A stretch of 64,000 nt of DNA from JACCTU01 sp963788055 (GCA_963788055.1 CAWBFA010000001.1:124001-188000); one strand, 5' to 3'; numbered from the stretch's first letter, positions 45,064 through 54,330 are shown. Notes: a model not told the origin generated them from the letters alone. Numbers and translations are program-made.

Positions 45064-45520
45064 ATGGATCAGGAAGCGATCGAGCGCGCGCGGCAGCGTC
45101 TCGCAGAGGCCGCCGAGGGACGCACGGACGCAGCGGATGTCGGGGCGGCGCTCGAGCGCGCCCGGCAGGGCCTGCGAGGATCTTGCGACGGCCGCGGCGG
45201 GGCTCGAGGCGAGCCTGCCCGATAAGGTCGGCGAGGCCGTCAAGGAGGGCGTCGCTTCCGAGGCGCGCCCGATCGGCCGGCAGCTTGCCGAGGTTCGCGG
45301 CCTGATGAACCAGGTGATCCGCCGCCTCGAGCGCCTCGAGGGCGACGTCCTCGCGGAGCGTCATGCGCGCGTCGACGACCTCGGGCTCCTCGTCGACCTC
45401 CTGACCTCGGGCTGGAAGGGCGTCGACGAGCGGCTCGCTCGCCTCGAGCAGCACCTGCAGACGGGCACCGGCGCCGTCGTCTACCGCATCGAAGAGCGCC
45501 GCCCCGCCAGCGGCGAGTAG
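45064..45520 (+). CDS. Coiled-coil protein of unknown function (one frameshift)
   Basis: About 151 residues after removing one base near 45165-45175. The first frame starts MDQEAIERARQRLAEAAEGR; the second continues ACEDLATAAAGLEASL and ends RIEERRPASGE. Mostly charged helix with a central coiled coil (QVIRRLERLEGDVLAERHA). No membrane span or catalytic motif. Divergent from queA and followed by a dispersed repeat. Confidence 0.6.
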
Positions 45521-45532
45521 CGACTTCCTACT

Positions 45533-45627
45533 AGCTGCGCAAAGTCGCGAATCCGCTCGCGCGGATCCGCGACGCGCCAAGACCCCTAAAGGCAGCCGCT
45601 TCGCGGCCGCTGTCGCACCGATTTCAC
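45533..45627 (-). repeat. Two-hairpin dispersed repeat, copy 3 (reverse orientation)
   Basis: AGCTGCGCAAA, then stem GTCGCGAATCCGC / GCGGATCCGCGAC (45544-45573), then the spacer complement CCAAGACCCCTAAAGG, then GCAGCCGC-TTC-GCGGCCGC (45592-45610), ending in ATTTCAC. Same parts as copies 1 and 2 in reverse order. Lies between convergent genes. Confidence 0.85.
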
Positions 45628-45636
45628 ATCACGCGT

Positions 45637-47001
45637 CTAGCTCGGCAGGACGAGCAGGAACCGGCTGCCGCGGCCGGGCTCGCTCTCGAGGTCGATCCGC
45701 CCGCCGAGCGCCGCCGCCAGCTCCCGTGCGATCGCGAGGCCCAGGCCCGTTCCCCCGGCGCCGTCCCGGGAGACGAAGGGGCGGAAGATGCGCTCCCGCT
45801 CGTCCGGGGTGATGCCGGGGCCAGTGTCGTCCACCGCGACGCGGACGTTGCCGTTCGCGTGCTCGAGACTCAGCCCGATCCGCCCGCCGTCGGGAGTCCA
45901 GCGGAACGCGTTCTGCAGCAAGTTCGAGATGATCTGCAGCACGCGGTCGCCGTCGGTGACGATCACCGGACGCGCCTCGACGTCGCTTCGGTAGTCGATC
46001 GCACGCCGCCTTGCCTCTTCGGTGAACGCCGTGTACGCCTGCTCGCACAGCGCCTGCATGTCGACCTCTTCCTGCAGGAGCGTGAAGCGGTGGGCGTCGA
46101 GCTTCGCGAGGTCGAGGATGTCGCCGACGAGTCGCGACAGTCTGTCGGCCTCGAGCGCGATCACGTCGAGCGACGCGCTGCGGAGCTCGGGATCCTCGAC
46201 GACACCCTCGCGCAGTGCGTCGACGTGGCCGCGGATCGCGGTGAGCGGCGTGCGGAGCTCGTGCGAGACCGACATCAGGAAGCTGCGCTCGCGCTCGTCG
46301 GACTCGGCGAGGCGCACCGCCATCTCGCGGAAGCGGTCCGCGAGGTGCCCGATCTCGTCGCCGGACGGGACATCGGGGATGACGACCTCGTAGCGTCCTT
46401 CTGCGATCTGGTCGGCCGCCCCCGCGAGCTGGCGCATCGGCACCGAGATCCGGCGAGAGAGCCACCACGCGAGACCCGCCGCGACGATCAGGCCGCCGAC
46501 GATGCCGAACGCCAGCCGCCTCAGAAGCGTCACCCACTGCGCCTGCAGCTCCGCGCGGGGCTTCGCCACCGCGAACGCGCCCCAGCGCACGTTGTTGACC
46601 TCGAAGGGCCGCGCGACGGCGAGGTACTTGCGGTCGTCGTCGCTCGGTGTGAACTCGAACACGGTGCCGCGGTCCGCGGGAAGGGCGTTTACGTCGACGA
46701 TGTTCTGCGGCAGCGGCCGGAAGCCGGAGTTCTCCCCGGGGAAGAGCGCGATCCCCGTGTAGTAGATCCGGTCGCCGGTCGCCTCCTCCAGCGCCCTCGC
46801 CCCGTACGGCTTCGCGCCCGTCCCGATCTGCGGCCCGAACAGCTTGGTCAGCCCCGCCGCCTCGCGCTGGAGCTCCCGCACCGACTGCTCCCGCGCGTAG
46901 TCCTGGAACAGCCTGACCGCGAGCGCCGCCGCGATCAGGAGCGCGATCGCGATCCCTGCGAGGAACAGGGCGGGGAGCCTGAAGCGAAGCGACCGGAACA
47001 T
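45637..47001 (-). CDS. Two-component sensor histidine kinase
   Basis: 454 residues from ATG 47001. Two spans flank an extracytoplasmic sensor domain of about 135 residues with no recognised family; a HAMP region follows (RRISVPMRQLAGAADQIAEG). HisKA has the phosphorylated His in SVSHELRTPLTAIRGH, and HATPase_c shows NLLQNAF, DTGPGI and GTGLGLAI. Encoded just after its response regulator, so they are a pair; the secreted protein upstream may be linked to sensing. Confidence 0.93.
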   Translation of the reverse strand: MFRSLRFRLPALFLAGIAIALLIAAALAVRLFQDYAREQSVRELQREAAGLTKLFGPQIGTGAKPYGARALEEATGDRIYYTGIALFPGENSGFRPLPQNIVDVNALPADRGTVFEFTPSDDDRKYLAVARPFEVNNVRWGAFAVAKPRAELQAQWVTLLRRLAFGIVGGLIVAAGLAWWLSRRISVPMRQLAGAADQIAEGRYEVVIPDVPSGDEIGHLADRFREMAVRLAESDERERSFLMSVSHELRTPLTAIRGHVDALREGVVEDPELRSASLDVIALEADRLSRLVGDILDLAKLDAHRFTLLQEEVDMQALCEQAYTAFTEEARRRAIDYRSDVEARPVIVTDGDRVLQIISNLLQNAFRWTPDGGRIGLSLEHANGNVRVAVDDTGPGITPDERERIFRPFVSRDGAGGTGLGLAIARELAAALGGRIDLESEPGRGSRFLLVLPS

Positions 47002-47085
47002 GCCGGTTCTAAGGGTAGGCGCGGAGCCCGCGGTCTGACCAGGACTCGTCGCCGGGGGCACAGCTCCTGGTCAGGCCGGGGGCTC

Positions 47086-47787
47086 CTATGCGGCGTCGCG
47101 GGCCGGGGAGACCTTGTAGCCCACGCCCCAGACGGTCACGATCGGCGACGCGTCGCCCAGTTTCCGCCGCAGCTGGCGCACGTGGACGTCGACCGTCCGC
47201 GTGTCTCCGGCGAACGTGTACCCCCAGACCCGCTCGAGCAGCTGGTCCCGGGTCAACACGAGGCCCTTGTGGTCGAGCAGCTCCCAGAGCAGGTCGAATT
47301 CCTTCGGCGCGAGCTGGATCTCCTCCTCGCCGACGCGCACCTCGCGACGCCCTGCGTCGATCTTCAGGTCGCCGTGCTGCAGTTGCGCGCTCTCCTTCTC
47401 GCGCCGGTCCGGCGTGGCGCGGCGAAGGATCGACTTCACGCGCGCGACGAGCTCGCGCGGGTTGAACGGCTTCGTCAGGTAGTCGTCCGCGCCGACCTCG
47501 AGCCCGATGATCTTGTCGACATCCTCGTCGCGTGCGGTGAGCATCAGGATCGGCACGTCCGAGCTCTTGCGGATGCGGCGGCAGACCTCGATCCCGTCGA
47601 TGTCCGGAAGCATCAGGTCGAGGATGATCAGCGTCACGTCGCCCTTCGCGGCCTGCGTGAGCGCCTCGGTGCCGTTCGCCGCCGTTCGCACGACGTAGCC
47701 GGCGTTCTTCAGGTAGAGCGAGACGAAGGACGCGATCGAGGACTCGTCCTCGACCACCAGGACGGTCTGCGTCTGCTGGGCCGCCAT
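47086..47787 (-). CDS. OmpR-family response regulator
   Basis: 233 residues. Receiver with acidic pair VVEDES, phospho-Asp in LIILDLMLPDIDG, Thr in MLTARDE and Lys in LTKPFNP; C-terminal winged helix with VWGYTFAGDTRTVDVHVRQL. Fully canonical, in contrast to the regulator at 35450-36151. The ATG shares a base with the stop of the secreted-protein gene (TAATG). Confidence 0.95.
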   Translation of the reverse strand: MAAQQTQTVLVVEDESSIASFVSLYLKNAGYVVRTAANGTEALTQAAKGDVTLIILDLMLPDIDGIEVCRRIRKSSDVPILMLTARDEDVDKIIGLEVGADDYLTKPFNPRELVARVKSILRRATPDRREKESAQLQHGDLKIDAGRREVRVGEEEIQLAPKEFDLLWELLDHKGLVLTRDQLLERVWGYTFAGDTRTVDVHVRQLRRKLGDASPIVTVWGVGYKVSPARDAA

Positions 47788-48266
47788 TACGGGTTGGTCG
47801 CGGCGACCGGGTTCAGCTGGAAGCTCGACGAACTCAAGAACACCTCTTCCGGGTCGCCGCCGTTCAGCACATAGGTGCCGTTCGATCCCCGGATCCACCG
47901 GACGCGGCCCTTGCCGACCAGGGAGAGATCGACGTCGACGCCGCTGCGGACGATCATGCTGAACGACCCGCCCATCACCTTCCAGCGGAGGTCCTTGCCG
48001 ACGAAGCGCTCTTTCGCCCCGTCGTCGTCGAGGTCGGTCCCTCTGGCCCCGGTGACGATCGGAAGGATCTCGTCGGTCTTCCATTCGTCGAGGACGAGAA
48101 CGCACTGGCTGCAGCGGCCGATCACGCCGCCCTTCGCAACCACCGCGATCGAGCCGTCGAGATCGCGGACGGAGAGGGTGCCGTCACCCGGCGCTCGCAC
48201 GGCCGCCGATGCCGCAGCGGGGAGCGCGAGGGCGAGCAGGGTCGTGAAGACGACGAGGCGCCGCAT
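47787..48266 (-). CDS. Secreted protein of unknown function, upstream of a two-component system
   Basis: 159 residues from ATG 48266 with a clear signal peptide (RRLVVFTTLLALALPAAASA). The mature part is beta-rich and has two Cys (GRCSQCVLVLDEW) and an acidic stretch TDLDDDGAKERF. ATG 11 codons upstream is possible. Translationally coupled to the response regulator; a role as ligand or sensor accessory is a guess. A GATACT box lies 7 bases before this ATG. Confidence 0.7.
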   Translation of the reverse strand: MRRLVVFTTLLALALPAAASAAVRAPGDGTLSVRDLDGSIAVVAKGGVIGRCSQCVLVLDEWKTDEILPIVTGARGTDLDDDGAKERFVGKDLRWKVMGGSFSMIVRSGVDVDLSLVGKGRVRWIRGSNGTYVLNGGDPEEVFLSSSSFQLNPVAATNP

Positions 48267-48363
48267 TGGTCTGAGTATCGAGCGCGGAAATATGCGCAAC
48301 CTGATCGTAAGGTATGGAAAACGTTAGGGCCAGTTCCGGGCGGAGCTACCGTACCGCGGGTCG

Positions 48364-49973
48364 ATGCGACGGAGCCAGTTCCTGCAGGCAATCGCGGCGG
48401 TGCTCGGCTTCCCGGCAGCCTCCCGGGCGGCCGCACCGGTGCCCCAGCTCCGCGATCTGCGTGCCTCGAGCGGGGGACGGCCGTTCGCCGGCGACGGGCC
48501 TCACCTGACCACCATCAACCCGCGCCGGCCCGAGCGGCGCCGGGCGCTCATCCGCTTCTCGCTCACCGGGCGGGCACGGGTGCGCCTCGAGGCCGTCAGG
48601 ACCGACACGATCCGGGTCGGCAAGCCGCTGGGCGAGATCGTGTGGAAGGCCGAACGTTCATTCGCCGCCGGCGCGCACGAGGTCACGTGGCGCCCACCCC
48701 GCGACCTCCAGCCCAGGACGTACCAGCTGCGAGCCGTCGTGAGCGCGGGCGGGCGGCGGCGGACCTACGGCATGCACCGGCCGGGGAGCAAGGTGACGGG
48801 TCCGGTCGTGCGCGTACTCGGCGTCGAGGTCGCGCTCGCGAAGACGAGCTACGCGCCCGGCGAGCCGACCGACCTGCGGATCGCCAGCGACGCCCCTTCG
48901 CTCGAGGTGCAGGTCTTCCACTACGCGGGGCCGGAGCGTTTCGTCGAGCGCGACCTGCGCACGAACGGCGTCGCCGTGACGCCGCCTGCACACGTCGACT
49001 GGCGCGCCCACCGCGACGCACCGTCGGGACTGCGCTTCCTGCGTGCCGGAGAGTGGCGCAGCGGGCTCTACTTCGTGCGCGCACGCGCCGACGACGGCAG
49101 CGTCGGCTATGCGCCGTTCATCGTGCGACCCCGGACGCTCGGCGAGCACCGCGTCGCGTCGTCCTCTCCACGCACACGTGGCAGGCGTACAACTTCCACG
49201 ACGCCGACGGCGACGGCTGGGGCGACAGCTGGTACGTCAGCTCGAACATCCGGAGCGTCGACGTCTCGCGTCCGTTCCTCGACTTCGGCGTGCCGTTTCG
49301 CTTCCGCGACTGGGACCTCGCGTTCGTCGCGTGGCTGAACCGCACCGGCAAGCAGGTCGACTTCCTGTCCGACGACGACGTCGAAGGAGCCGGTACCGGC
49401 GACGCCCTGCGACGCGCGTACGACCTCGTCGTCTTCCCGGGGCACGCGGAGTACGTGACCTCGCTCGGGCTCGAGGTCGTCGAGCGCTACCGCGAGCTCG
49501 GCGGCAACCTCCTCTTCCTCTCGGCGAACAACTTCTTCTGCCGCGTGCGCCGCGACGGACGCCGCCTCGTGCGCGAGCAGCTCTGGCGCGACCTCGGGCG
49601 ACCGGAGTCCGCGCTCGTCGGCGTGCAGTACGTCGCGTCCGACTATGGACAGCGGCAGGGCCCGTTCGTCGTCCGAGGCGCCGACGCGGCGCCTTGGGTG
49701 TTCGAGGGAACCGGCCTCGGCAACGGCTCGTCGTTCGGGCGCTACGGGATCGAGCTCGACGCGCGCACGGACTCGTCGCCCGCAGGCACGACGCTGCTCG
49801 CCGAGATCAAGGACCTGATGGGCGCCGGCCGCTCCGCCGAGATGACGTACTACGAGACGCCGGCGGGGGCGAAGGTGTTCGCCGCCGGCGTGTTGAACTT
49901 CGCGGCCTCGATCGACGACCCTCAGGTCTCGCGGCTCGTCGAGAACGTCTGGGCGCGCCTCATCAACCGGTAG
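48364..49973 (+). CDS. Tat-exported protein, N,N-dimethylformamidase-like large-subunit domain (one frameshift)
   Basis: About 536 residues after adding a base near 49155-49165. The N-terminus MRRSQFLQAIAAVLGFPAA has twin Arg and a Phe-Leu pair, which resembles a Tat signal. A beta-sandwich region (residues about 45-260) is followed by a domain with STHTWQAYNFHDADGDGWGD, WLNRTGKQVDFLSD, ELGGNLLFLSANNFFCRVRR and a C-terminal VLNFAASIDDPQVSRLVENV, the pattern of the N,N-dimethylformamidase beta-subunit C-terminal domain. Substrate unknown. Divergent from the secreted protein and two-component genes. Confidence 0.65.
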
Positions 49974-49975
49974 AG

Positions 49976-50031
49976 GCGCAAGTCGCGAATCCGCTCGCGC
50001 GGATCCGCGACCGCTGCCGCAGCGATTTCAC
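49976..50031 (-). repeat. Dispersed hairpin repeat, copy 4 (shortened)
   Basis: Stem GTCGCGAATCCGC / GCGGATCCGCGAC (49982-50011), identical to copy 3, directly followed by a small hairpin CGCTGC-C-GCAGCG and GATTTCAC. The spacer and the GCGGCCGC hairpin are missing. Lies between convergent genes, right after the TAG at 49973. Confidence 0.8.
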
Positions 50032-50039
50032 CCCGAGCG

Positions 50040-50321
50040 TCAGGCGGCCCGGCGTAACGAGAGCTCGGGATGGCGCTCGGCGGCGCCGCGCCAGATCGCG
50101 TTTGCCGCTTCCTCGCTGAGGAGGTTGAGCGCGATCGCGTTGATCGTCGCCACCGACGCGGACTCGAGCAGGCGTGCGACGGACCCGGCCGGTGCGCCGG
50201 ACCGCTCGAGCACGCTCCCGAGCTCCTCGAGCCGCGCGACCAGGATCCGTTCGATGCGCTCGGTCCGGGCCCGCTGGGTCATGCGGATCTCGTTCCGGCT
50301 GGGCTCGCCCTCTCCTGCCAT
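50040..50321 (-). CDS. Small helical protein, unknown function
   Basis: 93 residues, predicted all-helical, no membrane span, no Cys. Contains ERIERILVARLEELGSVLER and a hydrophobic stretch SARVATINAIALNLLSEEAAN-like region (residues about 54-75). Follows the 3-hydroxyacyl-CoA dehydrogenase by 28 bases in the same direction, so it is probably the third gene of that operon. No family recognised. Confidence 0.6.
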   Translation of the reverse strand: MAGEGEPSRNEIRMTQRARTERIERILVARLEELGSVLERSGAPAGSVARLLESASVATINAIALNLLSEEAANAIWRGAAERHPELSLRRAA

Positions 50322-50349
50322 GCCGAGACCGTAGCCTCGACCCCGGACG

Positions 50350-51207
50350 CTATTCGTAGCGGTGGAAGCCTTCCCCGCTCTTGCGGCCGAGCTTTCCTTC
50401 GGTCTGCATCGCGACGAGCCGCTCCGGCGGGCCCATCCGCGCCTCCCCGAGCTTTCCGTAGAGCGCTTCCGACGCGTGGACGTGGATGTCGATCCCGATC
50501 AGGTCGATCAAGGCGCACGGCCCCATCGGCCAGCCGGCGCCGTTCGTCATCGCCTTGTCGAGGTCTTCCGGGCTCACCCCCGCCTCGTCGAGCACGCGCA
50601 CACAGTCGTTGAGAAGCGGGATCAGGATTCGGTTGACGATGAAGCCCGGCGTGTCGTTGCAGCGGACGGGCTGCTTCCCGGCGCCCTCCGCCCACGCATG
50701 CGCAGCGTCGACGGCTGACTCGGCGCTCCGCTCGGTGCGAACGATCTCGACGAGCGGCAGCAGCGGCGCCGGGTTGAAGAAGTGCATCCCGATCACGCGC
50801 TCCGGCCGCTCCGTCGCCTCCGCGATCTCGGTGACCGAGAGCGCCGACGTGTTCGTTGCGAGGATCGCGTCGGGCGCACAGACCCGGTCGAGCTCGGCGA
50901 ACAGCTCGCGCTTGGCGTCGAGGTCTTCGACGATCGCCTCGATCACGAGGTCACAGCCGGCGAGCTCGCCGACCTCGGTCGTCGTGCGAAGCCGCGCGAG
51001 CGCAGCGTCACGCTCACCGGCTTCGAGCTTGCCCTTCTCGACGGCGCGGCCGAGGAAGTGCTCGATCCGCCCGCGCGCGCGCTCGTTCAGCTCCTCGCCG
51101 ACCTCGCGCCCGACGACCTCGTTCCCGGCCAGCAGGGCGATCTGCGCGATGCCGGCACCCATCGTCCCGAGGCCGACGACCCCGACGGTCCCGATCTCCC
51201 GCGCCAA
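50350..51207 (-). CDS. 3-hydroxybutyryl-CoA dehydrogenase
   Basis: 285-residue NAD(P)-dependent short 3-hydroxyacyl-CoA dehydrogenase. Rossmann motif VGVVGLGTMGAGIAQ at the N-terminus, catalytic region IGMHFFNPAPLLPLVEIV with the His, and NDTPGFIVNRILIPLLN in the dimerisation domain. Forms a two-gene unit with the thiolase upstream, fitting acetoacetyl-CoA/3-hydroxybutyryl-CoA interconversion or beta-oxidation. The TTG start lies two bases from the thiolase stop. Confidence 0.93.
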   Translation of the reverse strand: MAREIGTVGVVGLGTMGAGIAQIALLAGNEVVGREVGEELNERARGRIEHFLGRAVEKGKLEAGERDAALARLRTTTEVGELAGCDLVIEAIVEDLDAKRELFAELDRVCAPDAILATNTSALSVTEIAEATERPERVIGMHFFNPAPLLPLVEIVRTERSAESAVDAAHAWAEGAGKQPVRCNDTPGFIVNRILIPLLNDCVRVLDEAGVSPEDLDKAMTNGAGWPMGPCALIDLIGIDIHVHASEALYGKLGEARMGPPERLVAMQTEGKLGRKSGEGFHRYE

Positions 51208-51208
51208 G

Positions 51209-52387
51209 CTAGAGACGCTCGATCACGCCGGCGATCGCCATGCCGAACCCGATGCACATGCACGCGACGCCGTAGCGTGCGTCGCGGCGCTCGAGCTCGT
51301 TCAGCAGCGTGGCAGTCACGCGGGCGCCGGTCGCGCCGAGGGGATGGCCGAGCGAGATCCCGCCGCCGTTCGGGTTCACGTCCGCCCAGCGCTCGGTCAG
51401 GCCCGTGTCGCGCATGAACTGGATCGCGACCGACGCAAACGCCTCGTTCACTTCGACGACGGCAATGTCGTCCCAGTCGAGCCCCGCCTTCGCGAGCGCC
51501 TTCGCGCACGCCTCGGGGTTGCCGTGCAGCATCCGGTACGGGTCGACGCCGGAGAGCCCGAACGAGACGAAGCGCGCACGCGGCGCCAGACCGAGCCGTG
51601 AGGCGGCGTCCTCGCTCGCGATCAAGACCGCGGCCGCGCCGTCGCAGATCTGGCTCGAGTTCCCGGCGGTCACCTTTCCTTCCGGGAGGAAGGCCGGCGC
51701 GAGCGAGGCGAGCTTCTCAGCCGACGTGTCACGGCGTGGTGTCTCGTCGACCGCGAACGTCGTCGTCGCGACGGCGGCCCCCGCCGGCTGCAGCTCGCCC
51801 GGAAGCTCGATCGGAACGATCTCCCGTTCGAACTTCCCCGCGTCGCTCGCAACGATCGCTCGCCGGTGCGACTCGAGGGAGTAGGCGTCGAGCTCATCGC
51901 GCGAGATGTCCCACTCGTCGGCGATCACCTCGGCCGAGATCCCCTGCGGCACGATCTGCCACCGCTCGAGCAGTCGGTCCGACAGGTCGCCGCCGTTCGA
52001 GCCCATCGGGACGCGCGACATCATCTCGAGCCCCGCGGAGACGACGACGTCGAGCTGGCCCGACCAGACCGCGGCGGCCGCGTTGAAGTTCGTCTGCATC
52101 GAGGAGCCGCACTGCCGGTCGACGGTCGTCCCGCTGACGGTCTCGGGCCACCCCGCCACGAGCACCGCCATCCGGCCGACGTTCCAGCCCTGCTCGCCGA
52201 CTTGCGTCACGCAGCCCATCTGCACGTCCTCGACCTCGCCGGGCTCCAGGCCTGCGCCCTCGACCAACCCGTTCAGGACCTGGGCGGCGAGCTCGTCACC
52301 CCGCGTCCCCGAGAGCGTCCCGTTCCGGCGCCCGATCGGCGAGCGGACCGCGTCCACGATCAGCGCCTCGGACTTCCATTTGCCCAT
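51209..52387 (-). CDS. Acetyl-CoA acetyltransferase (thiolase)
   Basis: 392 residues. The acylated Cys is in DRQCGSSMQT (about residue 92), the other active-site elements are VNEAFAS, GHPLGATGAR and CIGFGMAIA. Thiolase either condenses two acetyl-CoA or cleaves 3-ketoacyl-CoA; size and motifs do not settle the chain length. Heads the operon with the dehydrogenase. A TAAACT box lies 6 bases before ATG and overlaps a divergent TAGAGT. Confidence 0.94.
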   Translation of the reverse strand: MGKWKSEALIVDAVRSPIGRRNGTLSGTRGDELAAQVLNGLVEGAGLEPGEVEDVQMGCVTQVGEQGWNVGRMAVLVAGWPETVSGTTVDRQCGSSMQTNFNAAAAVWSGQLDVVVSAGLEMMSRVPMGSNGGDLSDRLLERWQIVPQGISAEVIADEWDISRDELDAYSLESHRRAIVASDAGKFEREIVPIELPGELQPAGAAVATTTFAVDETPRRDTSAEKLASLAPAFLPEGKVTAGNSSQICDGAAAVLIASEDAASRLGLAPRARFVSFGLSGVDPYRMLHGNPEACAKALAKAGLDWDDIAVVEVNEAFASVAIQFMRDTGLTERWADVNPNGGGISLGHPLGATGARVTATLLNELERRDARYGVACMCIGFGMAIAGVIERL

Positions 52388-52393
52388 GCGACA

Positions 52394-52403
52394 AGTTTAG
52401 AGT
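52394..52403. promoter_or_regulatory. Divergent overlapping -10-like boxes (thiolase / cNMP-binding gene)
   Basis: AGTTTAGAGT carries TAGAGT on plus (52398-52403), 6 bases before GTG 52410, and TAAACT on minus (52399-52394), 6 bases before the thiolase ATG 52387. Such spacing leaves no room for a ribosome-binding site, so both transcripts are probably leaderless. Confidence 0.6.
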
Positions 52404-52409
52404 CGAGTC

Positions 52410-52827
52410 GTGGCACTGCGACGGACTGCGAAGCAGAAGCTCTTGAAGCAGGTGCCGCTCTTCTCGCGCTGCTCGGGGCCGGAGCTCGAGGCAATCGGGA
52501 AGATCGCGGACGAGCTCGACTTCAAGGAAGGCAAGGAGCTCGCCCGCGAGGGCGCGGCGGGTCGCGAGTTCTTCGTGATCATCAGCGGCACGGCGGAGGT
52601 CACGCGCGGCAAGAAGAAACTCCGGACGCTCGCCGACGGCGACTTCTTCGGCGAGATCTCGCTGATCACGAAGCTCCCGCGCACGGCGACGGTGACGACC
52701 GTCTCGCCGACACGGGCGCTCGTGATCACCGACCGCTCGTTCCGGCGGATGCTCGACCAGTCGCCCTCTGATCCAGCGGAAGGTGCTCGAGGCGCTCGGC
52801 GAGCGGCTCGACACGGTGACGCCCTAG
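52410..52827 (+). CDS. Cyclic nucleotide-binding domain protein (one frameshift)
   Basis: About 138 residues, a free-standing cNMP-binding beta-barrel without HTH: LFSRCSGPELEAIG, REGAAGREFFVIISGTAEV and FGEISLITKLPRTATV (phosphate-binding cassette, with the Arg in PRTATV). One extra base near 52768 shifts the C-terminal helix; after repair it reads LIQRKVLEALGERLDTVTP and stops at 52827. Two tandem copies of GACGCCCTAGCAC follow at the end. Starts with GTG. Confidence 0.82.
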
Positions 52828-52856
52828 CACGACGCCCTAGCACGACCCCTCGGGCC

Positions 52857-52862
52857 TAGACT
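52857..52862 (+). promoter_or_regulatory. TAGACT box before aldehyde dehydrogenase
   Basis: TAGACT ends 6 bases before ATG 52869, with no purine-rich ribosome-binding site in between. No -35 recognised. Same type as the other leaderless-type boxes in this window. Confidence 0.5.
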
Positions 52863-52868
52863 TTCCGC

Positions 52869-54308
52869 ATGGCCGCGACCGCGACAGAACGGAAGCTGTT
52901 CGTCGCCGGCGAGTGGGTCGAGACCGGCGACTGGATCGACGTGCGCTCCCCGTACTCGGGCGACGTCGTCGGCCGCGTCGCGAAGGGCGGCGCGGACGAG
53001 ACGCGGCGCGCGCTCGATGCTGCGGCCCGCGTGCTCGAGAACCCGCTGCCCGCGCACAAGCGCGCGGAGATCCTCGTCAAAGTCGCGGGCGCGCTGGGGC
53101 GTCGTCACGAGGAAGTCGCCCGCACGATTTCAGAGGAGGCAGGGAAGCCGATGAAGGCGGCGCGTGTCGAGGCGGCGCGCGCGATGTCGACGTACACGTA
53201 CGCGGCCGTCGTCGCACGCACGCTCGCCGGCGAGATGATTCCGATGGAGGGATCGCAGGCCGGCGAGGGAAAGCTCGCCTTTACGCTCCGCGTCCCGATC
53301 GGCGTCGTCGGAGCGATCTCGCCGTTCAACTTCCCGCTCAACCTTGTCGCGCACAAGATCGCGCCCGCGCTCGCGGCAGGTTGCCCGGTCGTCCTGAAGC
53401 CCGCGACGCAGACGCCGCTCTCTGCGCTGCTGCTCGCCGAGCTCGAGGAGGAGGCCGGCCTGCCGCCGGGTTGGTTGAGCGTCGTCGTCGGACCTGCGTC
53501 GGAGATCGGCGACGTGCTCGTCGAGGACGAACGCGTCCGCTTGATCACGTTCACCGGCTCGGGCGGCGTCGGCTGGGGAATCCGGGAACGCGCCCCGCGC
53601 AAGAAGGTCAACCTCGAGCTCGGCAACGCGACACCGGCGATCGTGTGCTGCGACGCGCCGCCGTCGACCGCGGACAAGCTCGCAGCGAACGCGTTCTCGT
53701 TCGCGGGCCAGAGCTGCATCTCCGTCCAGCGCATCTTCGTGATGGCGGATGCCTGGGACGACTTCGTGCGCGAGTTCGTGCCGAAGGTCGAGGCGCTGAA
53801 GGTCGGCGACCCGAGTGACGACGAGACGGACGTCGGTCCGCTGATCGCGGAGCACGAGCGCGACCGTGTGCTCGAGTGGATCCGCGCGAGCTCCGGCGAG
53901 GTCCTCACCGGAGGCGATCTGACGCCCGACGGACTGCTTCGTCCGACCGTGATCGCGAACCCGGCGCCCGCTGACAAGGTGCAGCAGGAGGAGGTCTTCG
54001 GCCCTGTCGTGACGCTCACGCGGACGAACTCGCTCGACGAGGCGATCGAGCTCGCGAACTCGACGCGCTACGGACTGCAGGCGGCGATCTTCAGCTTCGA
54101 CCTCCGCCCCACGCTCGCCGCCGCGCAACGGCTCGAGTTCGGTGGGGTGATCGTCAACGAGGCCCCGACGTTCCGTGCGGACCAGATGCCCTACGGGGGC
54201 GTGAAGGACTCGGGGAACACGCGCGAAGGGCCCGCGTGGGCCGTGCGCGAGATGACCGAGGAGCGGCTGGTCGTTCTCCAGCTTCCTCAGCGGCCAGAAG
54301 CTCGCTAG
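52869..54308 (+). CDS. NAD(P)-dependent aldehyde dehydrogenase
   Basis: 479 residues. Active-site Glu in NLELGNATP (ELGN in place of the common ELGG), catalytic Cys in FAGQSCISVQR, FNFPLNL and the C-terminal YGGVKDSGNTREGP. The pattern is closest to lactaldehyde, sulfolactaldehyde and phosphonoacetaldehyde dehydrogenases, but the substrate is not certain. Cytoplasmic. Apparently monocistronic. Confidence 0.92.
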   Translation: MAATATERKLFVAGEWVETGDWIDVRSPYSGDVVGRVAKGGADETRRALDAAARVLENPLPAHKRAEILVKVAGALGRRHEEVARTISEEAGKPMKAARVEAARAMSTYTYAAVVARTLAGEMIPMEGSQAGEGKLAFTLRVPIGVVGAISPFNFPLNLVAHKIAPALAAGCPVVLKPATQTPLSALLLAELEEEAGLPPGWLSVVVGPASEIGDVLVEDERVRLITFTGSGGVGWGIRERAPRKKVNLELGNATPAIVCCDAPPSTADKLAANAFSFAGQSCISVQRIFVMADAWDDFVREFVPKVEALKVGDPSDDETDVGPLIAEHERDRVLEWIRASSGEVLTGGDLTPDGLLRPTVIANPAPADKVQQEEVFGPVVTLTRTNSLDEAIELANSTRYGLQAAIFSFDLRPTLAAAQRLEFGGVIVNEAPTFRADQMPYGGVKDSGNTREGPAWAVREMTEERLVVLQLPQRPEAR

Positions 54309-54316
54309 GACGGCGT

Positions 54317-54322
54317 TAGACT
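54317..54322 (+). promoter_or_regulatory. TAGACT box before zinc-ribbon gene
   Basis: TAGACT followed by 8 bases and ATG 54331, exactly the spacing seen at 45050-45064. No Shine-Dalgarno in the interval and no clear -35. Confidence 0.5.
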
Positions 54323-54330
54323 CGCGGCAG

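Noticed and set aside
52819..52844. Two tandem copies of a 13-bp sequence (GACGCCCTAGCAC)
   Set aside because: Only two units, at the end of the cNMP gene; a small duplication and no sign of function beyond that.
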